A DNA stretch of 64,000 nt from Strongyloides papillosus (GCA_005656395.1 SRSI01000050.1:2666001-2730000), one strand, 5' to 3'. Numbered from the stretch's first letter, positions 12,259 through 25,709 are shown. The notes: generated by a model not told the origin, from the letters alone. A program made the numbers and translations.

Positions 12259-15200
12259 GTTTGTGATGATCTATAAAATAAGAAATTAAATCATACTTAT
12301 GTTTGTTTAAAATTTTATTAATAAAAATATGTTTGAGTATTGGAACATATTAAATAAAAATCATCTTAATAGCAATAATTTTTAACAATAAAAGCATTTT
12401 CAGAGATAGGTCTTTTTAATTTTTACAATATAAATTATCTTTTAACAATTGGGAGAAAACACTAAAAAAATAAGGACTGGAAATATTGTAATTCAAATAT
12501 ATAAACAGTGTAGTTTGGGTGATTGATAATTTAAGAAAAGAAATCAAAAGGTGAATGAAATATTTTGAATACCAATAAAAAATACATTATATTACTAATT
12601 TAATTTATAAAAAAAGTCATAGGTAAGTTAATTAAATTTAATAAAATAATAAAGAGTTTGGTAATAATTTTTCTAGTCATTTCATTGTTAAATACAATAA
12701 AAATTTAACTAGAAATATCAGTTTATTTAAAAAAATAGATGTTTTTAAGATAATTTGAAAGCTTTTATTTATTAATCGTAACTTGATTAATTATAATTTT
12801 TTAATATTCTTGCTTATTTTATTAATAATATTTGATATATATTATTTATTTAACATTTAATAAATATCCTGAATATCATATTAATTGATCTTTCATAATA
12901 TCATTTATATATACATTGTAAAGAAAAATACAAATAAAAAAGAAATTTTTTTTTATTTTAAGCAAAGAGTAGTAGTAATAAATCACTTTAAATTTTAGAA
13001 GAAACAAGGTAAAAGATTGCTCCTAACTGGAGAGAAAGAGCTCAGTTCCAGTAGATTAAGGGATACATTAAAAGATCCTCAATTATAGCTGATAAATATA
13101 TTATTTATATCTATACACTATTAAGATACAGAGAAAGCCTGCTGTGCCTATATCTTTTGAAATAGGTAAAATATAAAATTGCCACTACAAAGAATTCTAT
13201 CAACAAAATAAAATATTATATTTTAAATAAATAAAAATTTATTTTGTAATTTAAATGAGCAAATAGAAATTTTTATATAATTAATATATAATTAAGCTTA
13301 AAACTAGGTAAAAGTTTTGCATTACAAAGATTTACAAAAATATATATATTATATCAAAGAAAGATTTTGATCATGATAAATGAGGCGTGTCTTAGTTATC
13401 TACAATTTCATTTAAAACTAATACAAGTTATAAAATGGCTAAATTTTTATTTATCAAAAAGTATAAATATATATTTATTGTTAGACAATATAGTAATAAC
13501 AACATATAAATATATACATAGTATAAATAATATTATTTTTGTAAAATTACTTGTAGTGACAAAAAAAGGAAGAAACTTCTGTGAAGGTTTATATGTATAT
13601 ATATTTTAGAACGTCTCAAATAAAACATCTTAGATTAAGGAGATGGCTTTAATGAAAAAGGTATTAAGACAGGTTTTTTTTAGAAATAAATATGTATAGA
13701 ATAAAAAATTTATCATAATATATATCATAACCGTACAAAATAAGGTGAAGAAAATAACGAGAAGCTTATTATATCGTTTTAGAGGAAATTTTTGTGTAAA
13801 TAATATTAATTTTTAGCTATTAAGAAGATTATATAGTTATGTTACATCACATGTTTATTAATGATTTATAAATTAGAAAAATTAAGCAAACACCCCTTTT
13901 TAATAAAATTATATTTATGAGTAAGGATAAATTTTTATTTCAAAAGAGATGAAAGCCTTGAAAGAAATTATTCATATAAAAATCATTTAAAACGTAACAA
14001 AAATTTCCCTTAATTAGCAATTGATAAAAAGGCTATCCGGTATAGTTGAAGGACAACGGCTAGTAGTCAAAGAATCATATAAATATAAACATTGCAATAA
14101 AGAAATTTGTATAAATAAAAGTGCTTCTGTCTTTAATGAATAAATATTATATAAAAATAATTTGAAAAGAAGAATAATTTATAAAATATATTGTTTTATT
14201 ATCAAAAAATAGTTGATAGTAATAGTTAGCATATGTCATAAATAAAAAAAAGAAAAACCTTGCCCATTTGTCCTTTAAATTATTTGTTATAAAGATTTCC
14301 TTATCAACAACTTATCAAATTTTTTTACAATATAACAAATCATATTAAAAAAAAAGAAAAATATAAATATACATTAAATCCATATGACTAGTTCCTGTTA
14401 TATTCATAATGATATACAATATATAATAACAATCTGATACATAAAATGATCTATAAAAATTGAAAATATACATATAATACAATTTTATATATCTCTAGAA
14501 TATTATATTGAGGACAAGATTCATACATATTAATATAATAGTAGATAAATTTCTTTATTATGAATTAAACTATTATTTTCAATATATTACTAAACAAATA
14601 GTTACCTTTAAGAATGTTTATTTATGCCCAGATACTTCAAATTCAATAATAATAACTTTTATTTCATTCATTATCTTTAAAAAAAACACAAAACTTTTAT
14701 TATATTATTATGAATCTTTAAATTAATACAAAAAGAAAATAATTTTTATAGTATATCAATTAATCAGAAATTTACACATTTCCCAACAGATACAGTTGTT
14801 TTTGTTGCAAATAAAATTAATACTTCATCTAATTTTCACATTAATTGTCAATGGGATAGTATTTAAATTTAATCAGATACTCTTTATCTTACACAAGGTT
14901 ACCCCTAAGGCTGTTTTAAACTGTAAAAGCATAATAAATGATCTTGAAAGCTAAATAGCTTAGCATTTGTTTTAAATTAATTAAGCCTTTATAAATCACA
15001 AATGGAGAAAATATTTGATTAATTAAAATAGCGATAGGATTACTTAAAATTCCATCTAACAAAAATTTTCATTTCTCCATCTTCTTCCTCTACCTGATGT
15101 GTTCAAAAATTTTAAACATCATATCTTTTTATCTATGTGTATATTCGCCCCAATTAGTCAGAAGTAATATTTTTTCATTGGTTCAATGAAGTTTTACTTT

Positions 15201-15499
15201 CCATATAAAACTCGTTTTAACTATTGAAAAAAAATTATATTGACAGATTGGTGAAATAAAATGTGGGTAGGAGATGATGTAATGTGATATTTTATATGTG
15301 AAATATTTAATGGAAGGGCAGAATTTCAAGGGCAAGCAGGTGTATATTAATTTATAAATGAAATTTTATGATATGAGGTGGCTAATGATCAACTGGATTT
15401 CTAGCAAAATTTTATTATATACAATAATACAATAATAAAGACAAAAAAAAGTTAGTAAAAGATAGATAAAAAGTTATATACAAATCATAGACAAAAAAA
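12259..15499. other. Gene-poor gap between astacin and MSH6
   Basis: About 3.2 kb of AT-rich DNA. It contains the putative promoter of the astacin gene (from 12259 rightward) and the 3' flank of MSH6. A patch at about 13010-13170 is less AT-rich and contains ACTGGA/TCCAGT as a 6-bp inverted pair at 13027-13053, but nothing there fits a known RNA family. The open frames present are short and low complexity. Confidence 0.5.
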
Positions 15500-18400
15500 T
15501 TATTTACAAATCATATCTGCATCGGTATGAGCAAGACGTAACGATGCAGCATATGCATTCTTAATCATTCTTGTTGGTAATCCGGCAAGTTTAGCAACAT
15601 AGAATCCGTATGACTGTGTGCACTGACCGTCGGTTAATGTGTAGAGGAAAGTAATATTAGCATCAGTCGGATCATCCGTCTCACTGTCGTTGTGACAAGC
15701 CATGTGAGCTAAAAATACGTCTTTGTGATCCTTAAATGCAGTGCACAACGACTGAAAGTGAGTCGCGAATATAGTCCTGCATCCAATATAAGAAGCACAA
15801 TATTCTAATGTTGCTCCAGCAATAGATAAACCGTCCATTGTGCCTGTTCCTCTTCCTAATTCGTCGATAATAACCAACGAATGTTTGGTAGCACCTCTTA
15901 ATATTCTATTTGTCTCATTCAATTCAACTGCGTAGGTGCTTTCGTTGCCGAAAATCCTGTCACTAGCGCCCATTCTTGTAAAAATTCTATCAACAGGAGT
16001 CAACTTCATTGATTTAGCTGGAACCATTGAGCCAAGTTGAGCGAGGATGACTAATGTGGCCACTTGTCTCATTAGCGTGCTTTTGCCACCCATGTTAGGT
16101 CCAGTCATAAGCATAGCAACTCCCTTTGTTTTACCAAGAACTGTATCGTTAGGAATATATACAGTCGGTCTTGAATTTCCAAATTTTATAGCACGATCCA
16201 TGTTCATAGCGAGAAGAGGGTGGTATCCCTCAGAGATGTCGATGTATGGTGCAGATGAATCGTAGTCAAACTCGGGAAGAGTCATTTCCAATCCAGAGGT
16301 CAAAGAATAAATTGAAAGGGATAGTAAACAATCCAAATACGATATTTTCTTAACACCCCTGTCCCACTGCTCACGTTTTTGGTCAAAGTAATAATATATC
16401 TTCCTAGATAAATCTCTTCTAATGGTCTCTTTCTTTACTTCAGCAGCAGTTAACTTCTCAACAAGGTCCAAACTCTCCTCTGAAGTAAATCTGTGGAATG
16501 CCTTAGTTTTACTATGGAAGTTAAATCCAGAAGGTACTCTGTTAACACTATCTGCTGGGACCTCGATGTGATAACGATTTTTACCCGTCTTAATATATCT
16601 TAACTTTGGACATCTCATTTGGACCATCAAACGTTCTAAGTATTGATTCAACTCCTTACAATACTTATCAACTTCTTCAACAGCATTATCAAAATCGTCA
16701 TCAACTCCTGGATTAGGAATGATCATTCCCTCTTTCAATGCTTCGTCTTGATCGAAAGATCTGGTAAAACTATTTACTTCCTCATGAGTGAAATCAAAAT
16801 CTCCTCCGAACATGTCCTTTATAGCACTATCTTCCTCGTCCAAAATACCGGATTTTTTCAAAATATCAACAACATCAACGATCACACCGAAGCCTCTAAT
16901 CATGCCAACAAAATCGGAGATCTTCCTTTTGTCATATTTCTTACTCTCAAACATGACAGCTCTTCCATCAGGATGACTTTCCTTTCGATATTTTGAAGCA
17001 TTGGCATGATTTTTCTGGAGGAATTTCTCAAGATCTGGTAAACCTTTAAGCTTTTTAGAGATACTTCTGGCAAGATCACTAAACCGTGGTTCACAAAACA
17101 GTCTGACAGAGGATTGTCGTTTGCCCAACTCGAGAGGATCACATATTGGTGTGCGTATCCAATGTTTTAGAAGTCGCTTTCCGAATGTTGTGCTGCAGTT
17201 ATTAATGGTGCTGAACAAATTTATTTTCCTCTCTCTTCGTTCATGGACATTTTTGACGCCAATTGGTCTCAATGGTGGGAGGAGACTCAATTGATAGATT
17301 GCATCACCATCCAAGACCAAGCATCTTTTGTTCCAGTGATTAGAGGTACTTTTGATGCTGTCAATAATTTGATCAGAATCTTGTGGGTTGACAAATGTAA
17401 AGTTTCTCATGCTTATCATATCGACGTCGATGAGAAATCTTTGAAGGTAGAACAAAATACCTCCAAAACTCTTTATACATTCGTAATAGCTCTTCTTGAC
17501 CTTTGGGATTGCAGATGGAGACTCTTCAATAAATCTTCTAAACAACTCCGGCCACTCATCCGTGTTAGCTCCAAAGTATTTATCGTCTGTCATCTCATAA
17601 AAAGTTTTCTCTGGGTCGTAGAATTCCTCCTTAGGTATTAAATATTCAAATTGTGTGTAGGGTAAGACCGACGAAAGTAAATTGATAATTTTCCTCGGAC
17701 ATCTCTTTTCAATTAGCAGTTGTGTTGGTTGGAAATGTGAGAGAAGTGTCCTTAAACCAGAGTTTACATTGTCATCCGTGAACTGCGAGAGATAAAAAGT
17801 TCCAACGGTAGTATTGATGAATGTCACACCGAAATTGAAAGTATCTCTTTCTTTTGGCGTGAAATACATAGCCATGAGATACTTTTCATCCTCTCTCTCT
17901 TCATAGTTTCCTTTTCTTGTGAATTCATCAATAGGAGTGTAGATTCTTGTCGCAATAGATCCAATCTGACACAACTCCCTAGCAACAACTTTATCCTTTA
18001 CTTTTGTTTTCTTACAACGTTCCTCTAACATTTGTGGAGTTTCAGTTTGTTCAACCCTGGCGACCTTATACCCCAAAGAGATGAGTTGATCCGCATACCT
18101 TCCGAATGATGCCTCCGGAAAACCTGAGTGAGCGAATTTTCCTCTCATATAAGTCAATCCCAAAATCTCATGGCCTATTACGGAATCCATATGGAACATT
18201 TCATAGAACTTTCCAATTTTAAAGAACAATACTACGTCAAAGTTGTGGACCTTTAGTCTCCACCACTGTCTATGAGCTGGAGTTTGTTCTTGAATAAATT
18301 TCTCAGGAACGAAAAGAGTCTTCTTGTCGTAGTCAGGGTCATCCGGTCTCCTTCCATTAATGTCTCTGATGTTTTCTGGTTTCAGGAAATCAAAAGTCAA

Positions 18401-19066
18401 GTGGACGAAGTTATCTTCTGGATTCACTGGTCCATTTTCTAATATATCATCAAGATTTGGATTATCCTCTTTGGTCTCTGCGACTCGTATAAGATCGATC
18501 TCTGAAGGGTCTGGTACCTTGAGCTTAGCAAGTCGATCATACTCCTTGTTCAAACTTGAGATGTCCGTCTTTTTCGTTGAGTTTATGGTTGTTTTGCTCA
18601 ACGCACGCGACAACTTCGGTGTGTAAGCGTCAACAAATTTCTTATTTTTCCCATTATCATTTTCAGTGTCCATCATATCAACGTCTGAATCCGAGTCAAT
18701 ATATACGCGTCTCCTTTTCTGGGTACTTTTAAGATTACTCAGTGGTGAGTCGTCGGTCTCTGCGATTACATCACCATGACTCCTTTTGACTGACTTAAGA
18801 TCTAAAGTACATTTAGAGTAATTTATTTTAAAGTAATGAAAAAAACTTACTTGACATGCTATCATCAAAGTTTGTTACACTATCTGAACCAAAGGTAGGC
18901 TTTTTACTCCTCGTCGGCGTTTTTGGATTATCATCTAAAAAGTAATATTAAAAGCAAAACATGACGAAGTCTTACCTTTATCAACAACAGAATCAGTGAC
19001 CATCGAATCTCCGTCTTCACCTTTCGGAGTCTTCGAGAAGAATGTCATCAATGAGGACTGTTTCAT
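15500..19066 (-). CDS. MSH6: DNA mismatch repair protein MSH6
   Basis: Three exons: 19066..18976, 18934..18851 and 18801..15500, in phase, for 1158 residues. MSH6 pairs with MSH2 as MutS-alpha, which recognises mismatches and small loops after replication. The N-terminus holds QSSLMTFF, a canonical PCNA-interacting PIP box, then a disordered acidic stretch. The mismatch-binding domain has GKFYEMF (Phe-x-Glu, about residue 254) and AHSGFPEASFGRYADQLISL. Clamp and lever regions follow. The ATPase has Walker A TGPNMGGKST (about 958), Walker B LVIIDELGRGT and a downstream TIFATHF. The start is the ATG next to a TTATTGCAG acceptor-like site. The gene lies head-to-head with MRRF across about 350 bases. 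Its codons are visibly richer in G+C than those of neighbours such as MSH4. No PWWP domain is seen, as expected in nematodes. Confidence 0.97.
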
Positions 19067-19415
19067 TTTACCTGCAATAATACACAATATTATTCATTAT
19101 TCAATACGTTAAGACGAGTTATACAATAACAAGAAAAAACGACGAGACACGATAAATTTTAAAATAAGTCAACTTTGTTAACAATCCTTATATTTATAGT
19201 GTGGAGTATCTTTTCACCAAGTTCTAGAACCTTCCAGATTGTTGTGAAAAGATACCCTTACTGAAACATTCGAAATAAAGTAAAGGAATTAGATATCCAA
19301 CAACGTCGTGGTACCGCTCAATCTTTAGAAAGTAAGCGAAATATCGTTACAGGAGAAATTATTTGGTTAGATGTTATAAAATAATGTGCACTTTGAAATA
19401 CTAACGTTTTTAAAC
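19067..19415. promoter_or_regulatory. Divergent MSH6/MRRF promoter region
   Basis: About 350 bases separate the two start codons. The region contains the 12-bp inverted repeat and heat shock element at 19206..19255 (separate entry). TATTTATAG lies just left of it. Otherwise it is AT-rich 5' UTR and promoter sequence. Any single element here could act on both genes. Confidence 0.6.
19206..19255. promoter_or_regulatory. Heat shock element inside a 12-bp inverted repeat
   Basis: Left arm GTATCTTTTCAC (19206..19217) and right arm GTGAAAAGATAC (19244..19255) are perfect reverse complements with a 26-base spacer. The spacer contains TTCTAGAACCTTCCAGA (19222..19238), which fits TTCnnGAAnnTTCnnGA, the alternating pentamer array bound by HSF trimers. 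It includes TTCTAGAA, the core used in nematode hsp-16 promoters. It lies about 140 bases upstream of the MSH6 ATG and 160 upstream of the MRRF ATG. HSF binding is inference. Confidence 0.7.
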
Positions 19416-20279
19416 ATGATGAGAAGGTGTTTTTTGTCCTCACGAACAATTTTCTCGTACCGCAACACTATTAAATTATGCAGTAATACTCCTCCAGCTA
19501 TTAGTTCACAATACCGTGAGTTAAATCTATCTGTGCCATTACAAAAAGTAAAGAAAGGTGGGAAAAGTAAAAATTCTATTGAAGTAAGCTTGATGCATGT
19601 AAGTATTAAAATATTTTTTAGACTGTTCGTATTAATGAAGACAACCCTTTGTTAAAAGATGCAAAAAGTCAAATGGAAGATCTTGAAAAAGTTCTTGTTG
19701 ATGAACTAGTGAAACACTTTTCTCTTCAAGTTGATCTACGGGTTTATGAAGACATTCTCGTTAAACTCGATGATGGAACGGTATGGATAATTAAAACTTT
19801 ATTATTTATTAGTCTTTTTAGTCCAAAAAAATGAACCACCTCGGACGTGTTTCCTGCAAAAACCCACACATGGTAATGATAAATTTTTCAGAAAACCCTG
19901 TAGCAATTAAAAACGCTAAACTCGCCATACAAAAAAGTGCTTTGAATGTCAATCCACAACAAGAAGGAGTAGTTTTATACATACCAATTCCAAGGATGAC
20001 TAGAGAACGAAGAGAACAATTGTCACAACTTGCTAAAACAAAACTCTTCAATGATTACAAGAATGCTCTAAATGAGGTACGGAATTTTACAAATATTTAT
20101 GTATTCATCTTTTTTAGGTTTACGCGAAGGCAGATGAGAAATCAACAAAAACATCTAAAAATATAGATGTAGCACAATCTAACAGAACATCTCTGTTGAA
20201 CTTGAAAAAAGCAATGGAGAAAAGAGGTCTAGCCTTAGTTGAAGAAAAGCAGAAAACTTTGTTAAGTGAAATCGCATAG
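19416..20279 (+). CDS. MRRF: Ribosome recycling factor, mitochondrial
   Basis: Four exons: 19416..19598, 19622..19780, 19822..20076 and 20118..20279, in phase, for 252 residues. The factor works with mitochondrial EF-G2 to split post-termination ribosomes in the matrix. The N-terminus is basic and lacks acidic residues (MMRRCFLSSRTIFSYRNTIK), as expected for a mitochondrial presequence. The body has the RRF coiled-coil hallmarks: an N-terminal helix (AKSQMEDLEKVLVDELVKHF), the VYIPIPR-type strand (VVLYIPIPRMTRERREQLSQ) and a C-terminal helix ending near TLLSEIA. The first ATG pair (19416) was chosen because the frame upstream has no other ATG. Introns are 23-42 bases; the first, at 23 bases, is remarkably short, and an alternative donor is possible. 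The gene shares a promoter with MSH6. Confidence 0.9.
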
Positions 20280-20377
20280 GTCCTTTTTTTATTGTCTCAG
20301 TTTTTTGTTGTGTTAAAAAAATTTATACGTATTACACCGAGATAACTCTTGGTAAATATATTAGAAATGAAAATAAA

Positions 20378-21077
20378 TTATAAAACAATATCTTCCAAAT
20401 GTTTCACACCATCCTTATTAATTACCATTACACTGAATTTTGGTATGTTAGCAATAAAACGTTTTTTACCCTCCTCAAGGCATTTTCTAAGTGCAACAAG
20501 ACCTTCTTCTTGAGTCATATTATTTCTGTACATGTTGTCCATTATAGCATAACAAAAGCGTCCACAAAATCCACGGAAAAGATAATTCTAAATATAATTT
20601 ATATTAATTCAGATGATAAACTTACTTGATCTGGTATTCCGTTTCCAAGATAGTCAATTGATCCCAAGAAAGCTTTCTTCTCATAATCATCATAACCTCC
20701 TAAAAGTAATTCAACTTGATAAGCATCACGAGATCTAAGTGACTTGGCAATGTGATTGCGAAGCCAGTGATGAGCTGAACGGGGACCAATTTCATAACCA
20801 TTTCTTAATTGATATAAATGTAAATTTTTTTGTGCAAAATCTCCAAATGTTGAACAGTCACCATCTTCTCCCATTAGCGTCATGTACAACTTTTCCCCTA
20901 GTTGATACTCCTTTTTTTGATCTATAAAAAATTTTGGTTTGAATAAATATACTAAATAAACACTAAAAAAGTACCTTCAGTTAGAACAATAGCTCCATAT
21001 GCAAATCCGCTTTTGTCTGAAGCAAGAATAACATAGTCATCGGTACGAATACCAGCTAAAAAGTGCATTCCAGACAT
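20378..21077 (-). CDS. PSMB2: Proteasome subunit beta type-2 (20S core, beta-4 position)
   Basis: Three exons: 21077..20975, 20921..20626 and 20587..20378, in phase, for 202 residues. It is a structural, non-catalytic beta subunit of the 20S proteasome, equivalent to C. elegans pbs-4. The sequence shows the beta-fold start MHFLAGIRTDDYVILASDKS without a cleavable propeptide or catalytic Thr1. It then shows QKNLHLYQLRNGYE, LLLGGYDDYEKKAFLGSIDY and a C-terminal FSVMVINKDGVKHLEDIVL. Length and motif order match the family (about 200 residues). It is convergent with MRRF, with only about 98 bases between stop codons. No anomalies were seen. Confidence 0.95.
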
Positions 21078-22380
21078 TGTTGATTAGAAAATTAGAAGAT
21101 CTGTAAAAATACTACAAGTTCAGTGTCTTAAGTAATTGAAATAGTGAAAAGGTTAGTTCCTGCAACGAGACACATTACCAATAAAAATGATGAGGTTTTT
21201 TCTAAATGTCGGTTGAAGAGACAATACTTGAGTGAGAGATTTTCTACAATCTACAAATGGTTTTTAAACTAAAATGATACATTAATCTCGTGTTTTAGTT
21301 ATGTACTCATTCTAAGATATTTTGTTTGATTATCTGAAGGTGAAATCTTTTTTTATTTCGGTGGAATGTTATCATTTTTTCCTCAAAATAGTATTCTTAA
21401 AAAGATATAATATAATTTTTATAATTGAGATAGAGGTTGGTTTATGGGTGTAGTAAGGTGTTGTTTTTCCATAGAAAAGTAACTGTAAAAAAATAGTTTA
21501 CATTATTTTATGGTGATTCATTATATGGATATTGTGAATTATCAAATGTGACGACATATCACTATCGAAAGATAAAAATTTTTTTCAAATAAAGCAATTT
21601 CTCAATTCCTGTTCTAGTAGTTTTTAACAAAACCTGTGTCTAGCATAAAATCTTCACACAATTTTGTATATTTTTAATGCATTATTTTCTCTCAGTGTCA
21701 AATAAATTGTTTATTATTAAATTAAATTAATTCTGTGACAAATTTGTGATACCGTTTTAGGAAATTTCCAACTATGGTAACTTTATCGTCATTATTTTAT
21801 AGTGGCAAATATGATAATGATATCTCCCTCTGATATTTAATTTAATTTCGACTTTTATTCAAAATATTGACATACAATTTTATACAAATACATTTTTATA
21901 AATAATCTAAAAGAAATTCATTTGGCAAACTATTAAACGTATTATACAATAAAAATGTAAATTGAACAATTATCAGTTCACCGTCAAATTACAAGCACAT
22001 ATTTTACTTCATATAAATAAAAATTAACAACGGAATAATTCATAAATCTAACTCCCATCAACTGGATTAGTAGTTTAGCACTTTAATCAGAAAAAAACAC
22101 ATATATCCATAAGTACATTGCTCGATGAAGAAATAACTAGACTAAAAATTAATTTTCTTCTCACATCTTCAAATATTGATATGAAATATACACTAAAAAA
22201 CACAAAAATAGTAGAGAAATTCTTTTTAAATATCAAAACAATTCGCAAATCTTAACGCGACAATACTCAGTTGGGAATACGTCAACTGACAACCATTTAA
22301 AAAAAAGTAGGGTTTCTTGATTGAAAAGTTTATTTTTTACTATTTTAAAACTATAGAAAAATTTAAATTTTAGTTTTCCA
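21078..22380. other. Divergent intergenic region between PSMB2 and UPF2
   Basis: About 1.3 kb that should contain both promoters. The sequence just before the UPF2 ATG is AAATTTTAG followed by TTTTCCA, a candidate spliced-leader acceptor. No repeat or RNA gene was recognised. Confidence 0.5.
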
Positions 22381-25300
22381 ATGAGTGGAGGTCTCAATAA
22401 TCCTGTACAATGGTTTGAGATTTATTTAACTAATTTAAAGAAACAGGAAGTTTCCATAAAGATGATTGAAGAATCAGAAGATGGAAACAAGCAACGTTTA
22501 TTGTCTTTGGATACTTCTTTAAAGAAGACTACTGCTTTTTCTAATAAATTGAAACATTTAAGTGGTAGTTCAACTATTGATTCTTTAACATCGGAGTTGG
22601 ATAAAGTTAATGTATCAAAATTTTTGGAAGAGATTGTTGATGCAACATTAAATTGTAAACTAAAAGTAGCCGACATTCCTTCTATGATCACATTTTGTGG
22701 TAAAGCTGCCATATATTACAAGCAATTTTCAAATTTGTTGTTAGAAGCAATGAAGAATTATTTCCCACATAAGAAAAATCATGAGATTAAGGATTCAAAA
22801 AAATTGCGTGTTGATCTTCAGCTTCTTCTTGAACTTATACTCCATGGAATATTTCGAAAAGATGGTATCTCCTTGTTTGGGAATGTTTTAGCATACCTTT
22901 TAACGACTGATAATGATACTTTTGGACATATTTCAATTTTTATGCCTTTGCTTAAAATTCATGTTCTTGCCATTACATCCTTTGTGCCTAAAAAGCTTTC
23001 TGAGGCTGGTATTGTTGTAGAAAATAAGACAACCGTTTTTAATGATGATCAAAGAAAGCTTATAACAAAGTTGTTAACGAATTACTATGGGAATTTTTAT
23101 ACCTATATGAATAATTTAAGAATTGAAATATTAAAACTTGAAAAGAATATACGTAAACTTGAAAGAACAAGGGGCGATTGTAGTGTTGAAGAACGCACAT
23201 ATTTTGAAAATAGAAAAGAGTTGTTTTTAGCAAAACTTCCCGTTTTGACTGAATTTGCCTCGATTATCGGAGAAACTTTACCTGAGGATATTAATCATTA
23301 TCAGTGCGATGATGATAATGAAGAAGTGGAATTACAATTTTCATGTGAGATTAATACAGCAAAAATGTCTTTATGGAAGGATCCTGATTTAAAAATATTC
23401 TATGAAAATTTAATCGATCCAAGACAATCCATGGGAAATGTTCCTGCTCTCGAACATGATGAAAGTGAAAAAACATTAAAACTTGAAACAGAAATTGATT
23501 CTGTAGAATTGGAAAATGTCGAGGGTGAGATTTCCACCGGAAAGAATGATGAAATCGATACTATCTCTGAAGAACAAATTGAAGATGGTGATGTAGAGGA
23601 AAAAATTGCAATGTTGACTTTGTGCGAAGATGAAGAAAATGAAAAAGGTGAAAAAATAAATTTTGGTGAATTTTTGAGAAATCTGATGAGAGCTTTAAAC
23701 AAAAGTTTGATTGATGAATGTTCACTAAAGTATTTGGCTAACTTTAATAAGAAAAATTACAATAAGCGTTTACAATCATTCATTCTTCAAATTCCTCTCG
23801 AAAGAAATGATGTCCTTCCTTTTATTGGAAGATTTTTGGCAAATATTAGAAATTATAACACAGGTTTAATAGACAATTTACTAACTGTTCTGATAAATGA
23901 ATTCTTTGGTAAAACTTATGTTATCAAAGAGGACAAAACTCCATATTTTAGAATGTTAAGGAGGATTCAACATGCTAAATTGATATCTGAATTAGTCAAA
24001 TTCCAAATTGTACCTAAAGCACAGATTTTAGCTTTACTTAGAAGAGCACTTGTTGATTTTAGAGGCTACAATATCGATATATGTGCTGCTATTTTAGAAA
24101 CTTGTGGTGGTTATTTATATCGTTGCTCTGATTCACATTCCAAAACATTCACAATCGTAGAATTATGTAGAAAAAAAATCGAGAAATTTAAAGATGAAAG
24201 GTCTAAGGCTGTTATTCAGAATGCTATTTATAATGTTCTTCCAAGTACTGAGGTTTCCATTCTTCAAAAACCTAAGCCAAAACCTACGATTTTTGGATTT
24301 ATCCAACACTGTTTTGACATTCTTGTAAATGGTGGTAGAAATTATTTCAAGGAAATGGACATTAATGATAGTGAATTTAGATATCCATTGTTAAGTTTTT
24401 TACGCTCCCCAGAAATGGTTGCTTACGATGATGCTCATCACCTTGCTTCTATTCTTTGTGATATTTCTTCTAATCCCGAAAATGAATGGGTCGCCATGAA
24501 TGTTGTTGATTTTGTGATTGAAAAAATTGACCAAATATTAGAAAGAAATGATATTATTCATAAACAGGATCTGCTAATATATATAAATTATGCTGGTGAT
24601 TTATTTAGTTATCTTTTAATTTCCAAACAATGTTTAATACAAATTTTATACAAATTAGTTCCATTTAGCCTACTTAAAAAACCTATTCAATGGGATATGA
24701 CTTGCTTAAGAATTCAATTGTCTGCTTCACTTGCAATTGGTGTTATTAAGAGTTTTTACAAAAGAGAAGACAATCTTAAGATGCAGATTTTTTCGGAATA
24801 TTTGTTTCTTGTTGTTGCTGAAGCAAAAAATGTTTATAGAGAGGAGTTTGACGATGAATTCCCTTGGCAATTACGACACACATTGAAAGATTTTAACTCT
24901 AGTGTAAGGAAAAATGGCCATTTGAATGATTCTTTAGAAGAAATTAAAGCCAAATATGACAAAATGTTAGGTAAATATAATAATTTGTACATGAAGAAAT
25001 CCAAAAAACTTGATGTTATGAATGGTATAAAAGAGGAGGTTATTGAAGAAGAGTTTAATGAAAATTCAGATAGAGAATCCGAAAGAGGTAAATTTTATAT
25101 TAAATTTTTTTATTTATACTTTTAGATAATAATGAAACTGTGGATGACGAAGCATTACTGCAAAATGTAAATGAAAGTGGTGAATATTTATCAGATGATG
25201 AAGATTTCGAAGAAGACGAAGAGGATAATGATGTATTCCATTCAAATGACATAGAATATGATGAGGAAGACAAAGCTTTCAATGCTTGTCTTGATGCATG

Positions 25301-25709
25301 CTTGAATTCAGAAAATATTTTAGACTCTCATGACCCTACATTTAAACCTTCGAACCTTGAATTTTCCATTCCATCAGCTGCTCGCCACAAATTGGAGCGT
25401 ATGAACAAAGGAGCGAACAATTCAACTTCTCAAGAACAACAAAACTCGATTTTCGAGTACCCTGTCCCGTCATCTGATGTTGAGAAACCTTCAAGTGCTC
25501 CAATTGTTGTATCTTTTCTAACTAAAGGAAAAGGAAATAAACCAATACTAAAAAATGTCTCTGTTGGTGAGGAAAAGTTTACGAAACTTCAACAACGCAT
25601 AATAGTTAACAAAGAACAGAATATTATGCAAAGAAAGCAAAATAAATCAGTAACATTACGTTTAAATCAGGAACAAGAAGAAGAAATGTATGATGAAGAG
25701 GGCAATTAA
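22381..25709 (+). CDS. UPF2: Regulator of nonsense transcripts 2 (UPF2 / SMG-3)
   Basis: Two exons, 22381..25087 and 25126..25709, in phase, for 1096 residues. UPF2 bridges UPF1 and the exon-junction protein UPF3 in cytoplasmic nonsense-mediated mRNA decay. Three MIF4G-type helical domains are visible: about 50-300 (IDSLTSELDKVNVSKFLEEI region), about 430-620 (LPFIGRFLANIRNYNTGLID) and about 640-850 (FGFIQHCFDILVNG). They are separated by acidic linkers. The C-terminus is strongly acidic and then ends with the UPF1-binding region (VSVGEEKFTKLQQRIIVNKE, VTLRLNQEQEEEMYDEEGN). The start ATG follows an AAATTTTAG acceptor by 7 bases, consistent with trans-splicing. Length is close to other nematode SMG-3 proteins. 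It is the first of three same-strand genes, but the following gap (475 bases) is longer than typical operon spacing. Confidence 0.93.

Noticed and set aside
13027..13053. ACTGGA/TCCAGT inverted pair in the astacin-MSH6 gap
   Set aside because: A 6-bp stem with a 15-base loop is expected by chance in 64 kb and has no conserved context.
16643..17641. Several open frames on the plus strand of MSH6 exon 3 (up to 132 codons)
   Set aside because: They are antisense shadows of a strongly conserved coding exon whose frame explains all the conservation.
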